NCBI RefSeq assembly: GCF_000759835.1
Contig: NZ_BBNB01000014.1
Coordinates: 62,001 to 126,000 of the forward strand
Origin: Citrobacter sedlakii NBRC 105722
GTDB taxonomy: Bacteria; Pseudomonadota; Gammaproteobacteria; Enterobacterales; Enterobacteriaceae
DNA: 64,000 nucleotides
Direction of reading: 5' to 3'
In this document: positions 58,402 to 64,000 of the stretch, piece by piece
Numbering within the stretch: the first letter of the stretch is position 1
Layout of the letters: each line of letters starts with the position of its first letter
The notes under the pieces: generated by a model
The model's database searches: none
What the model was told of the DNA's origin: nothing
The model's input: only the letters and a program-made list of their open reading frames with translations
Position numbers and translations under genes: made by a program

Positions 58402-58635
58402 TTAATAAAACCATTCGTCAGCGCTCTCCCAGGTCTCCTAGAGGATCATTTCAATTTGCTTTTTATCGTCCTTGGCAGCGCCATAAACATTAAGTCCATC
58501 AGATCCGGCTCGTCGAATCACCAGACTGCAATCTTCATACTGATTGCTAAGCCGCTTAAGCAGTTCCTTCTCAAGTGCCGCCTCCGCACCGTCAGGAAGT
58601 TTTTTAGTGCAATCAATGGTTAACTCAACTTTCAT
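58402..58635 (-). pseudogene. dinI-like gene with amber codon
   Basis: The ATG at 58635 (GGAGG site) opens a DinI/MsgA-like frame. It reads 65 residues to TAG at 58438, exactly where the family has Gln (EILQETWESADDW). Beyond it the frame continues ETWESADEWFY to TAA at 58402. So one CAG-to-TAG change removes the C-terminal helix that contacts RecA. A consensus LexA box precedes it. Confidence 0.82.
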
Positions 58636-58655
58636 TATTGCCTCCATTGCATATA

Positions 58656-58671
58656 CTGTATTTTTATACAG
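58656..58671. promoter_or_regulatory. Consensus LexA box
   Basis: CTGTATTTTTATACAG, a perfect CTGT-N8-ACAG palindrome 20 bases upstream of the dinI-like ATG. SOS control of the minus-strand unit. Confidence 0.92.
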
Positions 58672-58739
58672 TATACCTGTGCGGAAAAATGATCAACGGT
58701 TTAATAGCACTGATTGCTAATTATTATGGCAGCAGGTTA

Positions 58740-58762
58740 AAAAATACCCGCCGTAGCGGGTT
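58740..58762 (-). terminator. Terminator upstream of the SOS unit
   Basis: Minus-strand ACCCGC-TACG-GCGGGT followed by ATTTTTT. It ends transcripts from the right before the LexA-controlled promoter. Confidence 0.88.
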
Positions 58763-58778
58763 GATTACTATGATATTT

Positions 58779-58853
58779 TTAGGCGGCAATCGCTTTCGTC
58801 TGGCAATGCTCGGGTAGGTTGGCGCGCACCAGTGCCTCATTCTTCAAGGTCAT
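58779..58853 (-). CDS. 24-codon ORF, possible gene remnant
   Basis: TLKNEALVRANLPEHCQTKA... from an ATG with no clear ribosome-binding site, ending 17 bases before a terminator. It reads like the C-terminus of a longer protein cut by the P63C gene region to its right. Confidence 0.35.
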   Translation of the reverse strand: MTLKNEALVRANLPEHCQTKAIAA

Positions 58854-58948
58854 CTGCAAGATACCAAGCAAGCAAAAATTGCAATAATGCTTGCTGAGAA
58901 ATTTTTCTCAAACGATAATTACTCCATTAATTATCCAAGGAGTCCATT

Positions 58949-59977
58949 ATGTCCATCAAAGATGAATCCCCACAAGCTAAGGGTGGAAAAGCTCGTGCAG
59001 AAAAAATGACTGCAGAGGAACGTAAAGAAGTTGCTCAGTTTGCGGCCAACAAGCGCTGGCAAAGGATCAAAACTAACCTTCCCTCTACCCAACTCGAAGG
59101 TGTTCTAAAAATCAATGACACCGAACTGGAGGTAGCTGTACTCAGCAATGGGAAGCGAATAATATCTCAATCATCCGTTTTTAAAGCATTAGGGCGCCCA
59201 AGTCGAGGCGTGAGAGCCACGCTTGATGGTGAGATCATACTGCCTGCGTTTATGGATGCCGCTAACCTTGTTCCATATATTAATCAAGAGCTTATGGAGG
59301 TGATCAAACGAGAGCGATATTTAGACAATTCAGGATCTGAACTTGAGGGTTATGATGCTTCAATACTTCCTCTGGTATGCGATGCTTATTTAAAAGCCAG
59401 ACAGGATGGTGCGCTAAAAGCAAACCAGATGGATACAGCTCAAAAAGCAGAAATCTTAGTCCGTTCACTTGCAAAAGTTGGTATTATCGCCCTAGTTGAT
59501 GAGGCGACAGGCTATCAAGAAATTCGCCCTAAAGATGCTTTACAGGCCTATTTAGACAAAATAATCAGTAAGGAACTTTCTGCGTGGGCTAAAAAATTTC
59601 CTGACGAGTTTTACGAAAATATATACAAGCTGAAAAATTGGCCTTGGGCTGGTATGAGTAAGAATCGGTTTAGCGTAGTTGCCCATTACACTAGGGATCT
59701 TGTGTATGAACGTCTCGGCGACTCTATTCTTCAGGAGCTTGAGAAAAAAACACCAAAACAAATGAATGGACAGCGAAAAAACAAAATGCATCAATGGCTT
59801 ACTGATGATGTCGGCAACCCCATGCTATCCCAGCACTTGCATTCGTTAATTATGGTTCAGCGATTAGCCATCGCCAATGGGTACGGATGGAACAGGTTTA
59901 TTAAAATGGTTGATCAAGTCATGCCACGCAAGGGTGGGACTTTTGAGCTTGAACTTAACGATACTTCACTTGATTAA
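58949..59977 (+). CDS. P63C-domain phage protein
   Basis: 342 residues. The N-terminal Lys/Ala-rich segment (AKGGKARAEKMTAEERKEVA) is followed by a domain with VFKALGRPSRGVRA and a C-terminal P63C domain (about 200-285, SAWAKKFPDEFYENIYKL). P63C proteins are phage-associated and of unknown function, perhaps antirepressor-like. Plus strand, AGGAG-like site, AT-rich: an inserted moron in the early region. Confidence 0.85.
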   Translation: MSIKDESPQAKGGKARAEKMTAEERKEVAQFAANKRWQRIKTNLPSTQLEGVLKINDTELEVAVLSNGKRIISQSSVFKALGRPSRGVRATLDGEIILPAFMDAANLVPYINQELMEVIKRERYLDNSGSELEGYDASILPLVCDAYLKARQDGALKANQMDTAQKAEILVRSLAKVGIIALVDEATGYQEIRPKDALQAYLDKIISKELSAWAKKFPDEFYENIYKLKNWPWAGMSKNRFSVVAHYTRDLVYERLGDSILQELEKKTPKQMNGQRKNKMHQWLTDDVGNPMLSQHLHSLIMVQRLAIANGYGWNRFIKMVDQVMPRKGGTFELELNDTSLD

Positions 59978-60099
59978 TTCTTCAAATATTCACGCCCAAA
60001 CTGTCATACAAATTGGGCGTTAATGTCCCCCTTCCTACTGAAACACAATTCAGGCAATAAATAATCTACACAAGGCGGGCTTGTAAAAGTAACTTGAAA

Positions 60100-60390
60100 T
60101 TATTTATAAGTAAGACCGTACCTCATTAATTTCATATACTCTTCGCTAGTTTTTTTGCATTTATCCTTTTCTTTTAACGCCTTCGCGGTGCAGGCTGCTT
60201 CTGAGTATCCGATACCTGTAGCATTAAGCAGCATAATCTTAATAGACTTCTCACAAAGCTCTTGTGCTTCATGGTTTGCCGGATTGAAACATGTCGACTC
60301 AGTCATTCGTTTAAAATCTATTACATCAGAGTTGCTATCCGCAAAAACTGAACAACTGACTATCAAAAGTAACGTACTCAAAAATTTCAT
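60100..60390 (-). CDS. Second small secreted Cys-rich protein
   Basis: 96 residues with a signal peptide (KFLSTLLLIVSCSVFA) and a mature part with four Cys: TCFNPANHEAQELCEKS, then AACTAKALKEKDKCKK. Spacing and the ELCE..Y..xC order mirror the protein at 39610-39906. Ribosome-binding site GGAAAGGAA. Function unknown. Confidence 0.68.
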   Translation of the reverse strand: MKFLSTLLLIVSCSVFADSNSDVIDFKRMTESTCFNPANHEAQELCEKSIKIMLLNATGIGYSEAACTAKALKEKDKCKKTSEEYMKLMRYGLTYK

Positions 60391-60467
60391 TTATTCCTTT
60401 CCTTTTTATAAATAGGGTTATTCACTTTTAGTCACTCAAAGCTTTTCCCTCGATAGTATCTGACTCT

Positions 60468-60632
60468 TTACATAAAATACTCGCGTAGGTGTTCTGGCTG
60501 CTCTCTCGCTACCTGTTCAGCTACAGCCGGCATATTCAGACGCTCTTTGTACGCCACGCCAGAAGCCGCAAGGTCAACGTTTACCTTGTCTCGTTCTTCT
60601 TGCGGTAGCTTTGCTATGTTTCTGGCTGTCAT
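60468..60632 (-). CDS. DNA polymerase III theta-like protein (HolE/Hot), shortened
   Basis: 54 residues closely matching HolE and the P1 Hot protein ([32 protein letters not shown]). Theta binds and stabilises the proofreading subunit epsilon. Translation stops at TAA after EYFM, where Hot continues with Glu (YFMERLRHYR); the downstream frame still reads RVRYYRGKSFE. The structured core is mostly kept, so it may still work. ATGA overlap with the upstream gene. Confidence 0.85.
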   Translation of the reverse strand: MTARNIAKLPQEERDKVNVDLAASGVAYKERLNMPAVAEQVAREQPEHLREYFM

Positions 60633-60898
60633 ACATTACCTTTCTTCGTTCTGCGTGGGATGGAGTATGCAGTTTTGGAAAAAGAATTTGTTACAACAAA
60701 CCCCGGTTCGACATAGCGTTCAAATATTTCCATATTCCCTGTAATGGCGCCTTCAGGAGTGCCGCGGCGTTCAATATCGATCTTCCAACGCTTAAGAATA
60801 TCCTTTGCTTTTTTTTCGGTGAGAGGGATGTTGCGTTCTTTGGCAATAATCAAAAGCTGCTTAACTGTTGGTAAATCTCTTGCGGTTGGCTTCTTCAT
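60629..60898 (-). CDS. Small phage protein, unknown
   Basis: 89-residue basic protein ([22 protein letters not shown]). The first half is helical and the second beta-like. The ribosome-binding site is weak. It is coupled to the theta-like gene. No family recognised. Confidence 0.6.
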   Translation of the reverse strand: MKKPTARDLPTVKQLLIIAKERNIPLTEKKAKDILKRWKIDIERRGTPEGAITGNMEIFERYVEPGFVVTNSFSKTAYSIPRRTKKGNV

Positions 60899-60985
60899 GA
60901 ACGGCTGTTGATAAATAATTAAGGGCCATGATTCTAGCATAGCCCTTTGCCGTTTATTTTGATCTATCCTCGAAACATTACCGCC

Positions 60986-61612
60986 TTAGTGGCCAATGTC
61001 CTTCACCTCCAGTTGCGGTGCTGCCGGAAGCGGCATCCAGTGGGTTGGAGTCCATGAAGCCCCATAAACATCCCACTTCCCACAGTGCCAATAACCAACC
61101 TTCCTCCTCCAGTCTCCAGGACCGTCGAACTCCGATGCACAAAGGACATCAATGTTGGATTCCGGCATCCGCTAGCTGCTCTTAATCCAACAATCCGGAG
61201 TGTTGGCAACGGTGTCACCATTGGTTAACGCTTTACCATTGGTGCTGTCGTTGCCAGCCTGAAGCATCGCGGCGCGGCAGGCGTTCCATGCCCTCATTGC
61301 AAGAGTTGCTCTGTCTTCCCTTGCCAGCCCGTTGATTTGCACAAAGTTGCATGCGGTGGAAAAGCTCATTTTTTCAGGCGCTGGCGGGGCGGCGTAGAGG
61401 GGCATTCCGTCAGGGTGTTCGAATGTGTCCCCTTGGCATAACTCAAGCCAGGCGCCAGCTCTTTTTGCGAACAGCCCTACCGGCTCAGCGGTAAGCGCTG
61501 CCGGCGCGATACGCGCCAGCTCCTGCAAAATTACCACATCGGCGTGGCCGAGGGTGTAACCGGCCTTTAAATCTGCAACGGCTAGTGCTTCTTCTTTGGT
61601 AATAGTGCTCAT
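60986..61612 (-). pseudogene. Ead/DUF551 fusion interrupted by amber codon
   Basis: The first 146 codons (to TAG at 61172) form an Ead/Ea22-like region rich in Ala. The same frame continues after the TAG as RMPESNIDVL... to WTPTHWMPLPAAPQL, a DUF551 domain. The text before the stop (CWIKSS) and after (RMPES) restores the normal DUF551 start W-I-x-x-x-E-R-x-P-E if the TAG was GAG. One change would give a 208-residue protein. Confidence 0.75.
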
Positions 61613-61657
61613 GGGTTAGTCCTATGGTGTCCAGTACGTCAGTTCTTCTGCAACATG

Positions 61658-61846
61658 CTAGTTGGCGTCAGCCTGATCCTCAAATGGTGGGTCTGTTTTG
61701 AGGTGTTCCTCAACCGTGATTGCCGCATTCTCCCGACAGAATGCCTTCCACCCTTTACGGCCTGTTTTCCATCCTTGATGCCAACCCAAAGCCTTTGTTT
61801 CTGTACGCCATGCGCGGTTTGCTAACTGCATTTGTGATTTAGCCAT
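61658..61846 (-). CDS. Small phage protein, unknown
   Basis: 62-residue protein rich in Trp/Lys (WRTETKALGWHQGWKTGRKGW) starting 2 bases after the upstream gene. Typical of small nin/Ea-region proteins; role unknown. Confidence 0.6.
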   Translation of the reverse strand: MAKSQMQLANRAWRTETKALGWHQGWKTGRKGWKAFCRENAAITVEEHLKTDPPFEDQADAN

Positions 61847-61848
61847 GT

Positions 61849-62286
61849 TTATTCCCCCTTACCGATGCCAGCGGCGCGGATTGCTTTTGCACACTCAGAA
61901 ATAGCCTTGTTCCAGATTTCTGTTTCAGCCCATAGCACGCTACCTACGTATTCATCTGGGCAAAATTTTTGAGCCGGGAGCGTCACTTCCCGCGCCTCCA
62001 GTTCTGCTATGCGCTTCTCAGCAGCTTCAATGATTCCATCGAGGCGACGGTTTCGGCTTTCGAGTGTTTTGATTTGCTCTTTATCGGCTTCCAGCTCATC
62101 CAGCAGCGCCTCATGACAGGCATTCCATGCATGCCACATGTAGGTGTAATGGGATCCGGGGTAACTACCGTCTTGATTGCGGTGCTTTTTAAGGATCCCC
62201 CACGGAAGAGCTCCAGATTGCTCAGCCCACCGTTCAAAGGCCTCGCGTGTTTTTTCTTCCTGCGCCGGTTTGTCGATGTTGCTCAT
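61849..62286 (-). CDS. Ead/Ea22-like protein
   Basis: 145 residues. The start REAFERWAEQSG and the coiled-coil centre (EADKEQIKTLESRNRRLDGIIEAAEKR region) followed by an Ala/Lys-rich end are those of Ead/Ea22-type phage early proteins. Overlaps the upstream gene by 4 bases. Confidence 0.7.
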   Translation of the reverse strand: MSNIDKPAQEEKTREAFERWAEQSGALPWGILKKHRNQDGSYPGSHYTYMWHAWNACHEALLDELEADKEQIKTLESRNRRLDGIIEAAEKRIAELEAREVTLPAQKFCPDEYVGSVLWAETEIWNKAISECAKAIRAAGIGKGE

Positions 62287-62486
62287 TGGGCAGCCTCCCG
62301 CTTCTGCTTGTTGTATACGGCCCAGCTCAGGGCGTCGAGCTTGTCACGGCCTGCCTTGTCGTACATGTGGATACCGTCTTTGCAGGCATGCTCTTGCTTA
62401 ACCTGATTTTCGAGGGCGTTTATTTCGTCATAGGACAGGGTTGCCAGTTTGAGGCGATTCCAGCCGAAATTACGGACGCGGGTCAT
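62283..62486 (-). CDS. Small protein after replication gene P, unknown
   Basis: 67-residue basic protein (TRVRNFGWNRLKLATLSYDE) overlapping P and the Ead-like gene by 4 bases at each end. It probably belongs to the replication transcript. Not recognised. Confidence 0.65.
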   Translation of the reverse strand: MTRVRNFGWNRLKLATLSYDEINALENQVKQEHACKDGIHMYDKAGRDKLDALSWAVYNKQKREAAQ

Positions 62487-63166
62487 AACTCACCGCCTTT
62501 GCGCTGTTTGTACTTAGCCATCAGCATCTCAGCCGGAGTCGGCCCGGCGGCCACTTTTGGTGCGGACAATGCGCGACGGATAGGTGGTACGGGCTTACCA
62601 GCCAGAACCCGCTTTTCCCAGTCATGCAGGATGTCGCCAGCGGCCCGGATAAGTTCCTTTTCGCTGAGTTGCCCCTCCGTTCCACGACGGCGCAGCTCCA
62701 GGCAGACGTGGTAATACAGCGGGTTTTTATCCCTCCAGGGGAATTGCTCGCTGGTCGGATAGCGAAAAACCAGCTTCCGCCACCGCCAGTATTCGCTCAT
62801 GATGTCGTCCACACTGATCCCTAGCGCGCCACTCCCCTCGCGGCACCACGAAATAAACTGACCTGGCGACGGCCAAAACGGAGACTGGCTGGAGCGGGCT
62901 TTTTGCATACCGGCGGAAAGCTGTTCACGTGAGGTAATGCCTGACTCGGCAAAAGCGGCGATCCATTGCTGCTTCGCAACGCGAATATCACCGTCAGTTC
63001 GTAGGTTCGTCTGAGTGGATGCCGGAAATACCTGCATGAGGTTTTCAAAAAGCATATCCACCAGCTTTTCAGCAGCGGAATTCACCACTTTTCGCTCATT
63101 GCCTACCATGCGCGCCAGCATGTCGCCATCACGATTTTCAATTGCACGATACAGATCAGGTGTCAT
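62483..63166 (-). CDS. P: Replication protein P (lambda P-like helicase loader)
   Basis: 227 residues from the ATG at 63166 (GGGAG site). The P-family core QWIAAFAESGITSREQLSAG and SPFWPSPGQFISWCREGS is present. It would deliver host DnaB to the O-bound origin. Overlaps O by 4 bases, as in lambda. Confidence 0.9.
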   Translation of the reverse strand: MTPDLYRAIENRDGDMLARMVGNERKVVNSAAEKLVDMLFENLMQVFPASTQTNLRTDGDIRVAKQQWIAAFAESGITSREQLSAGMQKARSSQSPFWPSPGQFISWCREGSGALGISVDDIMSEYWRWRKLVFRYPTSEQFPWRDKNPLYYHVCLELRRRGTEGQLSEKELIRAAGDILHDWEKRVLAGKPVPPIRRALSAPKVAAGPTPAEMLMAKYKQRKGGEL

Positions 63167-64000
63167 AGAAATTTCTCCCATGCTTCAGGGCTATTCCAGT
63201 GCGGTCCTGTTTCGGATTTATTTGCTCTGACATCTGCGCGTTGCTTGCGAGTGGTGTCTTTGCGCTGGAGGGTCAGGGTGTCCCATTTGGCTCGTAGCTT
63301 TGCGGGCGAAAGGATGTTTGAATGCCAGAACGCGTCTTTGCTTGCCCACTGAAACAGCTCGCAGATTTCACGGTGGCTGTGTCCGTCAAGTTCACGCATC
63401 AGGCGTACATCGTTAGCCCAGGCCACAAGACCGGGTTTCTTTGGAAAGGGTTTTACTTTTTCAAGCAGTGCGATGATCCATTCTGCGCACTGCTGGTCTT
63501 CAGCAGTTCCCCACTTGGTGAAATTTGGGGTGTAAATCGCAGCTTCAGGATGGGCAGATAAAAATTTCTTCAGGCGGTCGTCTGAGGATTCGTCAGAATT
63601 CTCGGACGATGATCTTTTAATATTGTTATTGTTATAGTCTTGGGTGTTTACCGTTTCCGGGAAGGTTTTTCCTGTTTTCGGGAAGAGTTTTCCCGATTTC
63701 GGGAAGGTTTTTCCCGTTTTCGGTTTGTCTAAAATCCAGGCTGATAGCTCAGTATTTATACCGACAATTTTCATTACGCCCTGTTTGTGACTAAAAATAA
63801 TTCCACGCTCAGCCAGAGACCTGATCGCATCAGAAACATGCGAATCTGACAGCCCTGTAAGACCAGAAATTACAGTGTTCGTAACCCGATCCTGTTTTTT
63901 ATTCCATCCGTAGGTAAGCCAGATCACCGCTTCAAGGCACTGCCATTCCCGCCCTGACATGCGAAGGCGCGGTTTAAGCTTCTGAATCTCGTTTGCGATC
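63163..64000 (-). CDS. O: Replication initiator O, N-terminus beyond window
   Basis: At least 278 codons; the frame stays open to the right edge (upstream of Met at 63960 it reads NEIQKLKPRLR). The winged-helix origin-binding region has TYGWNKKQDRVTNTVISGLTGL; the middle carries the iteron-coded repeat KTGKTFP; the C-terminal P-interacting domain has KWGTAEDQQCAEWII and SPAKLRAKWDTL. Confidence 0.92.
   Translation of the reverse strand, partial: IANEIQKLKPRLRMSGREWQCLEAVIWLTYGWNKKQDRVTNTVISGLTGLSDSHVSDAIRSLAERGIIFSHKQGVMKIVGINTELSAWILDKPKTGKTFPKSGKLFPKTGKTFPETVNTQDYNNNNIKRSSSENSDESSDDRLKKFLSAHPEAAIYTPNFTKWGTAEDQQCAEWIIALLEKVKPFPKKPGLVAWANDVRLMRELDGHSHREICELFQWASKDAFWHSNILSPAKLRAKWDTLTLQRKDTTRKQRADVRANKSETGPHWNSPEAWEKFL
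63653..63722. repeat. 21-bp iterons inside O, candidate phage origin
   Basis: The core CGGGAAG recurs at 63658, 63679 and 63700, exactly 21 bp apart, each followed by TTTTCC(C)G to form an imperfect palindrome. A partial fourth copy ends at 63722. An A/T-rich stretch (63618-63645) flanks it, like the lambda ori layout. Confidence 0.8.

Larger units (their letters stand above)
19308..64000. mobile_element. Lambdoid prophage integrated at lepA, right end not in window
   Basis: At least 44.7 kb of phage genes replaces the expected rseC-rseB-rseA-rpoE. Terminase, portal, capsid, tail, lysis, Q, RusA, P and O are all present. lepA is the published attachment locus of Salmonella phage Gifsy-1, and the late and early order here is the same general type. 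The attachment core probably lies between the lepA 5' end and about 19,400 but cannot be fixed without the other junction. Tandem TGGACAC copies at about 19,350-19,375 might be integrase arm sites (weak). The integrase, excisionase and repressor are not seen. Confidence 0.93.

Noticed and set aside
58264-58623. 119-codon plus-strand frame opposite the dinI-like region
   Set aside because: Antisense to a recognisable DinI-like frame and its coupled neighbours.
58438-61174. Stop-codon reassignment (recoded TAG) in this phage
   Set aside because: One of the three lesions is TAA, late genes have no internal TAG, and no suppressor tRNA is in the window; simple nonsense mutation is the better explanation.
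63653-63722. Short tandem repeats near the right edge as CRISPR or minisatellite
   Set aside because: Position within O, 21-bp period and palindromic units fit phage origin iterons.
19308-64000. Insertion sequences or transposase genes
   Set aside because: None found; all strand changes in the prophage are explained by morons and cargo.

Overview
The window comes from an enterobacterium of the Escherichia/Salmonella/Citrobacter group. Bases 1 to about 19,300 are chromosomal core in the usual order: glrR-qseG-glrK, the small RNA glmY, purL, mltF, tadA, pgpC, murQ, yfhH, yfhL, acpS, pdxJ, recO, era, rnc, lepB, lepA. Proteins are near-identical to E. coli ones, but murQ lies next to yfhH, as I recall for Salmonella and relatives and unlike E. 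coli K-12. I lean to Citrobacter or a Salmonella relative; the sequence does not settle it.

Immediately upstream of lepA, where rseC and rpoE would be expected, a lambdoid prophage begins. It fills 19.3 to 64.0 kb and runs off the right edge. lepA is the attachment locus of Salmonella phage Gifsy-1, so this is probably a phage using the same site. The integrase, repressor and recombination genes must lie beyond base 64,000.

Prophage layout, left to right. (a) Cargo at 19.5-26.7 kb: an SRAP/YedK-type abasic-site protein, an AIDA-type autotransporter, a divergent MarT-like regulator with a FidL-like protein (together resembling the SPI-3 misL-fidL-marT cluster), umuC, and dinI behind a LexA box. 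(b) Late genes on the minus strand, 26.8-51.5 kb: tail fibre, tail tip, tape measure, tail chaperones with a programmed -1 frameshift, Ig-domain tail tube, head-tail connectors, capsid, scaffold, head protein, portal and terminase. (c) Between tape measure and tail chaperone lies an inserted block: two antirepressors, Arc-like and Mnt-like repressors (a P22 immI-like switch), a secreted Cys-rich protein and a stand-alone FtsK gamma domain. (d) Two plus-strand morons, lysis genes (two holins, endolysin, Rz/Rz1) and two tRNA genes, 51.6-55.4 kb. (e) Antiterminator Q, YlcG-, RusA-, YbcO- and DUF1367-type genes, a damaged LexA-controlled dinI-like operon, a P63C-domain gene, a DNA polymerase III theta-like gene, Ead/DUF551 genes, and replication genes P and O with iterons, 55.7-64.0 kb.

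Structural and lysis genes look intact. Several dispensable early genes carry nonsense codons at conserved positions, so the prophage may be functional but is starting to decay. Cell-level themes are host-surface adhesion cargo, SOS coupling (two LexA boxes, umuC, dinI) and a second, antirepressor-based immunity circuit.
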